The position numbers and the translations under genes were made by a program. DNA of 64,000 nucleotides from Planctomycetota bacterium (lineage in GTDB: Bacteria > Planctomycetota > UBA1135 > UBA2386): the NCBI GenBank assembly GCA_016713175.1, contig JADJPQ010000026.1:310001-374000 (forward strand). Reading direction: 5' to 3'. Each line of letters opens with the position of its first letter. Within the stretch, counting starts at the first letter, position 1. Shown one piece after another: positions 9,800 to 17,960 of this stretch. Below the pieces are notes generated by a model. It saw only the letters and a list, made by a program, of their open reading frames with translations, did no database searches and was not told where the DNA came from.

Positions 9800-10891
9800 C
9801 TACTGCGTCGTCAGCCGCCAGACGTGCGCGTGACTGACGTGCACCGTGCCATGCGCCGCCGCCGCATGCCCTTCGACCAGCGCCAGGTCGAGCGTCGGCA
9901 TCTCGCCGCACACCGACCAGGTGATCGCGTTGCTGGTGGCCGGCTGGCTCAGGTCCAACCATTGCGTCGTCAGCGACAGGCTCAGGCTGCTCGGCACGTT
10001 GGGGATCGCAAAGCGCACGTCGGCATCGCCGCCCCAATTGGCCAGCGCCGGATGGGGATCCTGGACGAACGGCACGATCGCGGCACCGAGGATCGACGTC
10101 GGATCGAGATGACAGAAGCAACCGGGCGCCGGAATGCCCCACGTCGTCAGTGCAATCGGCTGCGCCGCGGGCTGGCCGAACACGATCGCGGCGAAGCCGT
10201 TGGCGGGACCGACGGCGTGGAAGTGGGCGTGACCGCCAACCTGCAGCGAACGCGCATCGACGAAGCTCCAGGTGCCTTGATTGCCGCCGAACGTGCCGCA
10301 GCCGGTGCCGATCTGTGCGGTCGCGCCGGCGACGTCTTCGAACTCGGCGTCGGCCAGCCACCAATCGGCGGTCTGGCCGGAGATCGCGGTGCCGGTGACA
10401 TCGATCAGCAGCGTGCCGCCGTGGTAGGTGAACGGTTGCTGCAGGTCGATCCGTATGGTGTTCTCGGGTGTCCACGCGACGTTCGGGCCGGTGGTCGCGG
10501 GTGACGTCGGCAAGGTCACGGCGCCGCGGAACACGATCGTCGCGTCGATGCCGAGATTGGTCGCGAACGCATCGGTGGCGGTCAGCGGGTTGTTGGGCGA
10601 GGTCGAGAGCGTGATGGTCAGATTGGCGGTGCCGCCGGTGAACTGTTCGTTGGCGGCGCTGCGGCGCAGTTCGAGGGTCGTGATCGTGCGGTTCTGGATC
10701 GGTTGCAGATGGCTGCTGCCGATCAGGGTCTGCTGGCGAACGTCGCGGCTGGCGCCGGCGAGCCACAGGTGGGAAGTGGCGTCGGTCGTCGTTGCGGATT
10801 GCGGGACGACGAGTGTTTGCGTTTGTGCGGCGAGCGGCGCGATGGTCGCGAGAACAAGGAGCGAAGTGCGAGGCATGGTTGCGAGGTTCAT
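9800..10891 (-). CDS. exported protein of unknown function
   Basis: A 363-residue secreted protein. The chosen ATG at 10891 overlaps the stop of the upstream gene as ATGA; an in-frame ATG at 10876 is the alternative. A signal peptide follows (MPRTSLLVLATIAPLAAQ). The mature part is rich in Thr, Ala and Gly with many beta strands and has two Cys pairs (GTGCGTFGG, APGCFCHLDP). I see no catalytic motif. The C-terminal third (PNVPSSLSLSLTTQWLDL) is similar in style to the exported module described at 9536-9796. It is the last gene of a three-gene overlapping operon (11626 to 9800). Confidence 0.7.
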   Translation of the reverse strand: MNLATMPRTSLLVLATIAPLAAQTQTLVVPQSATTTDATSHLWLAGASRDVRQQTLIGSSHLQPIQNRTITTLELRRSAANEQFTGGTANLTITLSTSPNNPLTATDAFATNLGIDATIVFRGAVTLPTSPATTGPNVAWTPENTIRIDLQQPFTYHGGTLLIDVTGTAISGQTADWWLADAEFEDVAGATAQIGTGCGTFGGNQGTWSFVDARSLQVGGHAHFHAVGPANGFAAIVFGQPAAQPIALTTWGIPAPGCFCHLDPTSILGAAIVPFVQDPHPALANWGGDADVRFAIPNVPSSLSLSLTTQWLDLSQPATSNAITWSVCGEMPTLDLALVEGHAAAAHGTVHVSHAHVWRLTTQ

Positions 10892-11166
10892 GGGTGTTCT
10901 GGAGCAACGAGGGTTTCGACCACTTCGATGAGAATGACCTTGGCGTCCACGCCTCGACCGGCGCGAACCCAAAGCAGTGTTCCTCCGGGAACAGCAGGGA
11001 CGGGGATGACCGACCTTCGGCTGGGCCCACCGGATACGTTCCAGCCCTCCTTGTGCCGGCTACGCCGATGCACAGACGTGTCGGCAGAGCCAACATCGAC
11101 AACGATGCTGCCGCCGTGCGGCACGGTCGACGGACCACGAATGCCTTGCCCTGGTCCTTGCATCAT
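10888..11166 (-). CDS. small protein in an overlapping operon, unknown
   Basis: A 92-residue protein rich in Gly, Val and Arg, with no signal peptide or clear domain. The C-terminal half (VIPVPAVPGGTLLWVRAGRG, then AKVILIEVVETLVAPEHP) looks like two or three beta strands. Its start ATG at 11166 overlaps the upstream stop, and its stop overlaps the start of the exported protein downstream, both as ATGA. This double coupling is the main reason to accept it as real. No function can be assigned. Confidence 0.55.
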   Translation of the reverse strand: MMQGPGQGIRGPSTVPHGGSIVVDVGSADTSVHRRSRHKEGWNVSGGPSRRSVIPVPAVPGGTLLWVRAGRGVDAKVILIEVVETLVAPEHP

Positions 11167-11626
11167 CGTCCGAGCGCCTCCAACGCAGAACGCTTCGAAG
11201 CAAGGTCACCGACAACGTCGGGTGCGCCGTTCCGAACCAAAGACGCCAGCAGGCGCGCTACTTCACGCTGCCCCGTTCGCCCTGACCCTGAGAGCACGTC
11301 GTCCACCAGCCGGCCAACGCCGCGCCAGAGTACGGCATCGCGTGGGTAATCGACTTGGACCGCTGTGACGAGCGCGAACTGCTTGTCCCGCAGTTCGTCG
11401 AGCGGCGCCTCGATCGCCAGCCGCCGCAGCCGATCCAGTTCCGGATCTCCGCTCGGCCTCAGTGCCTCCTCCGCCGGCGCAGCACGAGACCGCTCGTACT
11501 GGATCCCAAGCGCCCCTCCGCCGCAGCGCCACCGAAGAACGACAACCCGGCGAACAGCACCGCACGCCGAGTGGGAATCAGGGACGGTCGCTCCGGGGCG
11601 ACCAGGTAGACAGGCTCGAGTTTCAC
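11163..11626 (-). CDS. small membrane-anchored protein (frameshifted)
   Basis: Two frames join to a protein of about 154 residues: an N-terminal region with one hydrophobic segment (AVLFAGLSFFGGAAAEG), then a helical charged C-terminal region (DPELDRLRRLAIEAPLDELR, then VARLLASLVRNGAPDVVGDL). The start is the GTG at 11626, seven bases after GGAG. The frame breaks near 11504-11508, where TTGGGATCC is probably TTGGGGATCC, a single G lost in a run. It heads the overlapping operon. The layout (one membrane segment, helical charged tail) is that of an accessory membrane protein, but no family is recognised. Confidence 0.5.
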
Positions 11627-11807
11627 GGCATGGCTCCGATGGAATCGGACCGAGGACACGGCCCACCTTATCCACCTCCGGCCGCATCGTCAAGTATCTC
11701 GCCAAACAGTCACGGTTCCATTCCGTCAGTTCCCATTTCCCGTATCCGTATCACGCCGCAACGCATTCCATCATTGCGTCGTGTCGCTGTCCACTTCCGC
11801 TCCACCA

Positions 11808-12914
11808 TTACAGTCGCAGCCGGACCGACGCTCCATTGCTGAACTGCATCCCGCCGGGCGCATTGCTCAACGACATGTGCTGCAGGTGAAACACCAGCCC
11901 TTCCAGCCCGAGCGGCACCGCAATCGGAACGTTCATCTGCCCGGATTGGTCAGCCGTCGCCGCCACCGTCAACTCGGCGCCGGCGTAGCCAAAGCAATCC
12001 GGTGCGGTTCCGAAGATGCTGGTCAGACGAACTGGCAACGGCAGACCACCGAAATTGCGATCCGAGAAGCCGAGGAACATCATGCCAAGCGCCTGCGGCT
12101 GGTTGCCCACCGAGACACTCGTGATGGTCGAACCCGCGTTCGGCGTGCCGCTGATCGCCATCGACATGCCGGCACAGCCCGCGCCGAACGTGTACATCAC
12201 GCCAAATCGCGCTTCCGCGCCGCGCAGGTCGGAATAGGCGCCGGACCCCCGGAGCGAGGGAATGCCGGTGTTCGGATCGATGAGGAACAGCGAGTCCTCC
12301 CCGCCCAACAGGAGGTCCCCGTCGAAGGTGGACAGGAACTGGATGTTCGCGCCGGCGCTGCCGACCGCCGGGTCGACGTCAGTGCCGGCACCGGTGGAGG
12401 GGCTGATCCGGATGAGACCCTGGACAAGGTCCCAGCCAAACAGCCGGCCTCGGCGCACGGCCAGGCCCTGCAGCGAGGAGAAGCCGGTGGGACCGACGAC
12501 GGTGATCGCACCGGTGTTGACCTGGATCCGCACGAGTTCATCCGTGGGTGAAGCCTGGGCGATGCCGAACAGTTCGCTGCCGCTGGCCTCCGCCAGCGCG
12601 CGAATGTCGCGAGTGAGGGTCCGGGTGCGGACGGCGGCGCCGGTGACGTCGCTGATGCGGTTCAGGAAGTACTGGGCGTTGTTGCCGATGCCGACCTGTT
12701 CGGTCGTCCAGACGGTGGCACCGATGCGCGCCATGCCGTTGTGACCGGTGCTGCCGGTCGGACCGACGTGGCGGCCAAGGCCCGTGTAGGGGTCGAGGAC
12801 GACGGCCGAGCCGCTGGCGGTGACGCCAAGCACGGGTTCTGGGAAAGGGGTCTGTGCGAACGTCTGCGCGGCGGTCAGGGTCAGCGCCAGGAGGGCGGTC
12901 TTGTGGGGAGTCAT
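11808..12914 (-). CDS. exported beta-propeller-like protein with C-terminal module
   Basis: A 368-residue secreted protein. The ATG at 12914 is followed by a signal peptide (MTPHKTALLALTLTAAQTFA). The middle consists of repeated strand pairs (VLGVTASGSAVVLDPYTGLG, then GLAVRRGRLFGWDLVQGLIR, then FDGDLLLGGEDSLFLIDPNT) that look like blades of an open propeller of the kind that reports averaged values over time. The last 110 residues (from about ISGTPNAGSTITSVSVG) form the exported C-terminal module, with QALGMMFLGFSDRNFGGLPL, a Cys loop and SNAPGG near the end. It is expected to act outside the cytoplasmic membrane. It lies 31 bases downstream of the HRDC-type gene on the same strand. Confidence 0.75.
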   Translation of the reverse strand: MTPHKTALLALTLTAAQTFAQTPFPEPVLGVTASGSAVVLDPYTGLGRHVGPTGSTGHNGMARIGATVWTTEQVGIGNNAQYFLNRISDVTGAAVRTRTLTRDIRALAEASGSELFGIAQASPTDELVRIQVNTGAITVVGPTGFSSLQGLAVRRGRLFGWDLVQGLIRISPSTGAGTDVDPAVGSAGANIQFLSTFDGDLLLGGEDSLFLIDPNTGIPSLRGSGAYSDLRGAEARFGVMYTFGAGCAGMSMAISGTPNAGSTITSVSVGNQPQALGMMFLGFSDRNFGGLPLPVRLTSIFGTAPDCFGYAGAELTVAATADQSGQMNVPIAVPLGLEGLVFHLQHMSLSNAPGGMQFSNGASVRLRL

Positions 12915-12945
12915 GCTCCCGCAGGAGTTCCAGGCGGATTGGATC

Positions 12946-13305
12946 TTACGCGGCGTGCGCGCGTCGGACGGCGGTGGTGAAGACGGCGTCGATGGGAACG
13001 CGTCCACTCTCGGCGATCTGCTTGCGCAGCTCGCGCAGCTTCGAGAAGCGGGCGAACACGTCGGGCGGCAGGACTTCCTTGTAGTCGATCCGGTCCTTGC
13101 GCATCCCTGGATTGGCGGCATTCGTGTCGCGGACGCCGTACGCGGGCACGATGTACTCGATCGCGAAGCACCAGACCGGCGCGCCGTTGGCCGAGCCCAA
13201 GTGACGATCGATGGAAACGACCTGGTGCCCGCCCAGGAAACGGTTCAGTTCGGCTTCGGCTTCGCCGGGCAGGGTCGCAGGTACGCAGAAGAACTTGATC
13301 GGCAT
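12946..13305 (-). CDS. HRDC-type accessory protein, retroelement-like context
   Basis: A 119-residue protein. Residues 1-55 (MPIKFFCVPATLPGEAEAEL, then FLGGHQVVSIDRHL and VWCFAIEYIVP) and 75-110 (DRIDYKEVLPPDVFARFSKL, then RELRKQIAESGRVPIDAVFT) match my memory of the small HRDC-domain proteins that accompany reverse transcriptases of diversity-generating retroelements. HRDC domains bind nucleic acid. Compared with that family the protein ends early: after AVFTT it reads AVRRAHAA and stops, so the C-terminal half of the HRDC domain is missing. It follows the kinase-FGE gene with only a hairpin between them. No reverse transcriptase follows. Family assignment is from pattern recognition, not a search. 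Confidence 0.65.
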   Translation of the reverse strand: MPIKFFCVPATLPGEAEAELNRFLGGHQVVSIDRHLGSANGAPVWCFAIEYIVPAYGVRDTNAANPGMRKDRIDYKEVLPPDVFARFSKLRELRKQIAESGRVPIDAVFTTAVRRAHAA

Positions 13306-13318
13306 GATGCGTCACTCC

Positions 13319-13392
13319 CGGCCGTCGCAGCACGCGGCTGCGGGCGGGCCGCTCCGCTTCCCCCGCCGCGCAGCCGCGTGCAGCGCCGGCCG
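13319..13392. other. long GC-rich imperfect hairpin after the FGE-domain gene
   Basis: The arms 13330-13342 (GCACGCGGCTGCG) and 13369-13381 are perfect reverse complements (13 bp). Pairing continues outward to 13319/13392 with two mismatches, and inward for six more pairs (13343-13348 with 13362-13367) past a single bulged base, leaving a loop of 13 nt. It starts 23 bases after the stop of the kinase-FGE gene and ends 13 bases before the HRDC-type gene. There is no U-run, so a simple intrinsic terminator is less likely. In diversity-generating retroelements a GC-rich hairpin or cruciform sits just downstream of the variable region, which is the position seen here. Confidence 0.6.
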
Positions 13393-13415
13393 ACTTGCTT
13401 GTACCTTGGTACTGA

Positions 13416-16232
13416 TCACTTGTTGTCGGACCTGGCGGCGAGCACCGGCCGGAACCCGAGGTTGTAGACCTGGGCGGCCGGCTCGCTCACGTACCGATCC
13501 GCGGACCGTGCGTACCGCGCCGAGTTGACCCAGCAACCGCCCCGAAGGGCCCGGTGCGAGCCGCTTGTCCCGATGGGATCAACGGCCCCTTCCTTGTCGG
13601 CGTTGCTGACAACCTTGCTCTGCCAATCAACCACGTCGAGGCACCACTCCCAGACGTTGCCGTGCATGTCGTAGAGCCCCCACGGGTTGGGTTTCTTGGT
13701 CTTCACGCGATGCGCATGCTGCCCGTCGCGTGCGCCGTCGAACACACCGTACTTGCCGAGATCTGCTTCGTTGTCCCCGAACGACCACCGGGTCGTCGTG
13801 CCAGCGCGAGCCGCACACTCCCACTCCGCCTCGGTCGGAAGCCGGTACTCCATGTTCATCGCCAGGCGCCCTGCTGCGCGTTCCCGCTCGGTGAGCTTGC
13901 GACAGAACTCCATGGCGTCATTCCAGGAGATGAACGTCGCCGCCACGTCGTCGCCATCGATCACCGAACTCCGCCCCTTCCACGGCCGCGTCCCCATCAC
14001 CTCGAACCACTGCTTCTGCGTGATCTCGGTCTCCGCGGGCGCGAACGGCCGCGTAATCGTCACCGCGTGCTGCGTCTCATCGCTGTCGCGGCCGGCCTCG
14101 CTCGCGGGACTTCCCATGCGGAACGTGCAGGGTTCGGCCCGGATCATCACCATCCCGATCCCATTCGTGAACCGCGCGGGAATCACATCCTCCGCCGCCT
14201 TCGGCTTCGCCGTTTCTTTGGCCGCAACCTTCGTCGCCGCATCGGCAACCGCCGCCGCGAACTCGCCGCGGACCTTCGCAACCTCGGCCTCCGCCGCCTC
14301 CTTCGCCTTCGTCAACCGTTCGATCTGCGCACCGAGTTCCTTCTTGGCTGCCTCCGCCGCATCGCGCTCCTGCGCCACCGTCGCCACCTGCCCTTTGAAC
14401 CCATCGCGTTCGCGCTCGACTTCCGCGACCCGCTTCGCCAGATCCTCACGAGCCGTCGTCAACTGCGCCACCTCGGCCTCCAACGCCGTGATCCGCGTCT
14501 CCATCTCGCCGATTCGCGTGCCATCGATCGTCAGCCGCGCCCGTCGTTCCAGCTCCGTCTCATTCTTGACCAGGAACGCCTCGACCTGCGCCTTCACCTG
14601 CGAATACTCCGTGGTCGCCCCCGGCCCCGCCGCATCCGCGAACTGCCCCGCCAACAACAACCGCTCCGCCTCCGCCGCCCGGTCGCGACACGCCGCGAAC
14701 GTTGCATGCTTCTGCAATCGCTCGCACACGCCGCGCTCGAGCCGCCGATAGTCCGCCCGCGCCTGCTCGCTCTGCTTCGCCGCCAGATTGTCCGCCCCGA
14801 GCTGCGCCAGATCACCCTGCAGCTTGCGCATCCCGGTCCACGCCGGCTGCCACTCGCCGCGCTCGATCTGCTCGTCGAGGTCGCGATACACCTTGGCAAG
14901 CTCCGCCTCGCGCGCTGCGATCGTGGGACACGTTCGCACCCATGGCGTCCGCAGCAGCACTTCGCCGAGCAGCGCCCGGACCGGGTCCAGCCCCTCGACC
15001 TCGTGACTGGTCGCGATCACGGCCTGCAACGCAGGCACCAACTCCGCCACGGTCTGCGCCGCCCCGTCATTGGCGCCGGCCTGCACTTCCGAACGCCACT
15101 TCGAACGCATCCGCTCGACGCCCTCGAGCGCCCGCGCCACCGCCGGATGCGAACGGTTGGGCCGCAACGCCAGCTGCCGATCCAGGTCCTGCATCCGCCG
15201 CGCATCCGCATCGGCAACCGCCGACCGGTACTCGGTCCACAGGATCCGTCCGCCCCAGGTGCCCGCGCTGCCGAGAACGACGATCGCCGCCAGCAACCAC
15301 GCCGCCTGCCGCGCCCGTCGTTGCGCCCGTGCATGCTCCGCGATCGCAGCCGCGAACTTCGCCGCGCCCTGCTGCAGATGCAGTGGCTCAGCATCCGTCG
15401 CCGACGCGGCGGCCGCCTCGCGCCGCAGTTCGATCAGCTGCGCGGTGATCGCCTTCGGCACGCCCTCGGCATCCGCGAGCGCGCGCCAGGCACCCACATC
15501 CTCCGGTGCCGTGCCGACCAGGATCTCGAAGACCACCGCCGCGACGGCGTGCAGTTCGCGCGGCTCGGTCGCCGGCGCGCCTTCCTTCCGCTCCTTCGTC
15601 GCGAACCGGCTCGTGCCGCCGACGTGCTGCAGCGAGTTCTCCGACCGCGCCACCGAACGCAACCGCCCGGCCTGACCGAAGTCGACGAACCGGACCCTGC
15701 CGCGCCGGTCGACCAGCGTGTTGTTGCACGTCGGATCGCCGAACGACACGCCCATCGCGTGCACCTCGGCAACCGCCAGCAGGTACTGGCGCGCCAGTTC
15801 GCAACGCGCGGCAAGACCCAGCGACCGCGCCGCCTTGTCGATCGGCTGCCCATCGATCCACTCCAGCACCAGGAACGGCTGGTGCTGGTGCCGTTCGTTC
15901 TTCTTGTTCTCATAGGAGCCGACCAGCCGGCACACGGATGCCGGCAACCCGGTCACCGCCAGCGCCGCCGCTTCCTTCTGGAACGACGCGGCACAGCCCT
16001 GATGGTGCGGATCGATCGTCACCTTCAGTGCGCGGATCTGGCGCGAACGCGGATGCTCCGCGCGCAGGATGCAGCCATAGCCGCCGCGAGCGACGATCTT
16101 GACGTTGGTGAACCCGGCGGCGCGGATCGCCTCGTACGTGGCCGGCCAGATCGGGTCGTCCGCCGGCTGACCGCCGAGACCCATTGGCTGATTCAGGTTG
16201 CCCGGTGGCGGCGAGGACTCTTCCGCGGTCAC
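13416..16232 (-). CDS. protein kinase with coiled coil and C-terminal FGE/C-lectin-like domain
   Basis: A 938-residue protein. The GTG at 16232 overlaps the sigma-factor stop (GTGA), which decides the start. Residues 30-300 are a kinase-like domain: glycine loop ARGGYGCI (about 44), lysine in RALKVTI, catalytic loop FGDPTCNNTLV (about 162) and FVDFGQAG (about 183). The loop keeps Asp and Asn but has SFGD where HRD is usual. A membrane segment follows (about 315-335, AAIVVLGSAGTWGG), then a long coiled coil (about 340-670). Residues 680-938 are a formylglycine-generating-enzyme-like (C-type lectin fold) domain: NGIGMVMI, FRMGSPASEAGRDSDET, YRLPTEAEWECAARAGT, GLYDMHGNVWEWCLDVV, ALRGGCWVNSARYARSADRY, GFRPVL. 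The kinase is predicted inside and the coiled coil and FGE domain outside the membrane. The FGE tail matches the usual target domain of diversity-generating retroelements. Confidence 0.85.
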   Translation of the reverse strand: MTAEESSPPPGNLNQPMGLGGQPADDPIWPATYEAIRAAGFTNVKIVARGGYGCILRAEHPRSRQIRALKVTIDPHHQGCAASFQKEAAALAVTGLPASVCRLVGSYENKKNERHQHQPFLVLEWIDGQPIDKAARSLGLAARCELARQYLLAVAEVHAMGVSFGDPTCNNTLVDRRGRVRFVDFGQAGRLRSVARSENSLQHVGGTSRFATKERKEGAPATEPRELHAVAAVVFEILVGTAPEDVGAWRALADAEGVPKAITAQLIELRREAAAASATDAEPLHLQQGAAKFAAAIAEHARAQRRARQAAWLLAAIVVLGSAGTWGGRILWTEYRSAVADADARRMQDLDRQLALRPNRSHPAVARALEGVERMRSKWRSEVQAGANDGAAQTVAELVPALQAVIATSHEVEGLDPVRALLGEVLLRTPWVRTCPTIAAREAELAKVYRDLDEQIERGEWQPAWTGMRKLQGDLAQLGADNLAAKQSEQARADYRRLERGVCERLQKHATFAACRDRAAEAERLLLAGQFADAAGPGATTEYSQVKAQVEAFLVKNETELERRARLTIDGTRIGEMETRITALEAEVAQLTTAREDLAKRVAEVERERDGFKGQVATVAQERDAAEAAKKELGAQIERLTKAKEAAEAEVAKVRGEFAAAVADAATKVAAKETAKPKAAEDVIPARFTNGIGMVMIRAEPCTFRMGSPASEAGRDSDETQHAVTITRPFAPAETEITQKQWFEVMGTRPWKGRSSVIDGDDVAATFISWNDAMEFCRKLTERERAAGRLAMNMEYRLPTEAEWECAARAGTTTRWSFGDNEADLGKYGVFDGARDGQHAHRVKTKKPNPWGLYDMHGNVWEWCLDVVDWQSKVVSNADKEGAVDPIGTSGSHRALRGGCWVNSARYARSADRYVSEPAAQVYNLGFRPVLAARSDNK
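13419..13545 (-). other. candidate variable region of a retroelement target gene
   Basis: This covers the last 40 or so codons of the FGE-like domain, from RALRGGCW to the end. In diversity-generating retroelement targets this same stretch is the variable region, with codons such as AAC in the template changed to other codons at ligand-facing sites. Here the codons at the exposed positions include GTC, TAC, GAT, TAC and GTC-TAC-AAC, all reachable from AAC or AAT by adenine changes; the TCG after GTC-AAC is not. Without the template repeat this cannot be tested from the window. Confidence 0.35.
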
Positions 16233-16861
16233 GGCCGGCCTCCGCGGGGAGAGGCGCCCAGTTCGGCCCGCAACGCCTCGATCGCGCGATCGTGATGGTC
16301 CTTCGCCGTCGACGTCGGCAGTCCGGTCTGTTCCTCGATCTCGGCGTACTTCATGCCGATCACATAGCGCAGCCGCAACACCATCGCGCGCTGCGGCCAC
16401 GGTGCCGGCCGATGATCCCACGCATCCAGGTCCAGCGCCGTCGCAAGGTCCAGTCCGTGCTTGTGCAGCATGTGCGACGCCCGCGACTCGGCGAGTTCGA
16501 GCAGTTCGTCGTCACCGATCGGCTCGCGTTTGCTGCGGCGGCGCAGCAGGTCGCGGATGTCATTGGCGATCGCCGTCGCCGCGTAGGTGCGCATGGCCTG
16601 CAACGACTTCTGCCGCCAGAACGGATCGTCGCGCCGATCCAGCACCTCGGTGAAGAACTGGTTGACCATCACGCTGTAGCGCGCGCTGGTGTCGCCGGAA
16701 GCCTCGCGGAACCAATGGACCAGCAGCGGTCGCAGGTGACGGCGGAAGTAGCCGTCGATCGCAGCCAGCAGTTCGTCGCTGGCGGTCTTGTCACCCTGGA
16801 GATGACGGGTGAGCAGGCACGCCATCTCTTCCGGTGTCAGGTCGCGTTCGGGGGCAGGCAT
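16229..16861 (-). CDS. ECF-type RNA polymerase sigma factor
   Basis: A 210-residue sigma factor of the ECF class. Region 2 is seen in DELLAAIDGYFRRHLRPLL to YAATAIANDIRDLLRRRSKRE, and region 4 helix-turn-helix in VLRLRYVIGMKYAEIEEQTG followed by LPTSTAKDHHDRAIEALRAE. The ATG at 16861 has GGAG upstream at good spacing; an in-frame ATG at 16876 is less likely. No anti-sigma gene is adjacent. Instead the gene overlaps a large kinase gene, an arrangement seen again at 35952-40275, so the kinase may control the sigma factor; that is inference. Confidence 0.85.
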   Translation of the reverse strand: MPAPERDLTPEEMACLLTRHLQGDKTASDELLAAIDGYFRRHLRPLLVHWFREASGDTSARYSVMVNQFFTEVLDRRDDPFWRQKSLQAMRTYAATAIANDIRDLLRRRSKREPIGDDELLELAESRASHMLHKHGLDLATALDLDAWDHRPAPWPQRAMVLRLRYVIGMKYAEIEEQTGLPTSTAKDHHDRAIEALRAELGASPRGGRP

Positions 16862-16931
16862 GGGAGTTCTCCGCAACAGATGTTCGCAGGGGCAACCGCG
16901 CCGGGGAACCCTCGGCGCGTCAATCGCGTGG

Positions 16932-17837
16932 CTACTTGATGATCTCGCCGCCGGTCGCCGGGGTCGGTGTCGCGGGTGCCGGAACGGCTGGCGCCTCGAC
17001 CGCCGCTTCGACCTTCGGCGTCACCTCCGCGCCACCGTGGATCGCCTTGAGCCGCTCCAGCCGTTCCCAATCCCGCGCGACCACGTTCTTCGAACCCGCC
17101 GCCGGCACCGCCGCACGCCGCGCTTCGTTGCCAGCCTCCATCTTGCCGACATCCTGGCGCAGCCGTTCGGTCTCGGCACCCACCGGCGAAGACGACCCCG
17201 GCACCGCCGCGACCGCCGACACCATGTCCAGCGTCTTGCCCTCGAGCTCGGCTTGTTCGCGCCGCGTGCGCAGCAGCTCGATCTCCTGCTCGAGTGCCAC
17301 CAGCGCCGAACGCATGTCGACGAGCGCGCGCTCGCCATCCGTCACCGACGCCTGCAGCTTCTGCAGACCTTCCTTGCGGATGCCGAGCACGCGCGTCTCG
17401 CGTTCGTCTTCGGTGAGCAGCGCATCGAGGTTGCGCTGGAAGTCAGCGAGCGCGTGCTTGCTGCCGGCGAACTCCACCTCGGCGCGGTTCTCGACCGTCG
17501 CCTGCTGCAGCACCGGATACGCCTCGGCCAGCAGACGCTGACGGCGACCCTTGCGTTCTTCGAGCTGCTGGACCTGCTCGGCGAGGGAATCGAGTTCGCG
17601 GCGCGACAGATTCAATGCGACCTGGTGGTCGGTCAGCTGCTGCCGCTGCTGCTGCACGTCGTGGTCGAGCTTGCGGTCGCGGACCTCGGTCGGGATCTGG
17701 TCGATCGCGGAGTCGACGGCGACGTCGGCGCCGGCGGCGAACAGACCCGTCAGTTCGCGCAGCGGGCGGCCGGCGATGACGAACGTGCCGAGCAGCAGCG
17801 CGACGACGGTGGCGGTGATCTTCAGGAAGAGCTTCAT
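16932..17837 (-). CDS. membrane-anchored coiled-coil protein
   Basis: A 301-residue protein. The ATG at 17837 is directly followed by a membrane segment (LKITATVVALLLGTFVIAG), with no cleavage site that I can see. Residues 50-200 are strongly heptad-rich and charged (DRKLDHDVQQQRQQLTDHQV, ELDSLAEQVQQLEERKGRRQ, VALEQEIELLRTRREQAELE). The tail is Pro/Ala-rich. The pattern is that of a membrane-anchored stress or scaffold protein, but no family is identified. It lies 70 bases downstream of the sigma-factor gene start on the same strand, with a 25-bp perfect palindrome about 120 bases upstream of its start. Confidence 0.65.
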   Translation of the reverse strand: MKLFLKITATVVALLLGTFVIAGRPLRELTGLFAAGADVAVDSAIDQIPTEVRDRKLDHDVQQQRQQLTDHQVALNLSRRELDSLAEQVQQLEERKGRRQRLLAEAYPVLQQATVENRAEVEFAGSKHALADFQRNLDALLTEDERETRVLGIRKEGLQKLQASVTDGERALVDMRSALVALEQEIELLRTRREQAELEGKTLDMVSAVAAVPGSSSPVGAETERLRQDVGKMEAGNEARRAAVPAAGSKNVVARDWERLERLKAIHGGAEVTPKVEAAVEAPAVPAPATPTPATGGEIIK

Positions 17838-17960
17838 GGCATTGTCCGGAATGGGTTGCGGTGGGCGGCCGCGTCCGGCATGGATCGGTCCGCCATAAAG
17901 CAGGCGGATGACGGGCCGGGTTTTCCGGGGCGACTTTGAGGTCGCATGCCAAGTGGTCCA

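Noticed and set aside
13319..13392. Plain intrinsic terminator
   Set aside because: There is no U-run on the transcribed strand, and the next gene starts 13 bases later; kept as a structure of other type.
12946..13415. Template repeat of a diversity-generating retroelement close to the target gene
   Set aside because: I compared the gap between the FGE gene and the HRDC gene, the region downstream of it and the second FGE-like gene at 50214-50915 with the candidate variable region and saw no near copy.
13554..16295. 913-codon frame antisense to the kinase-FGE gene
   Set aside because: No motif, and Arg/Pro-rich. The opposite strand carries recognisable kinase and FGE segments.
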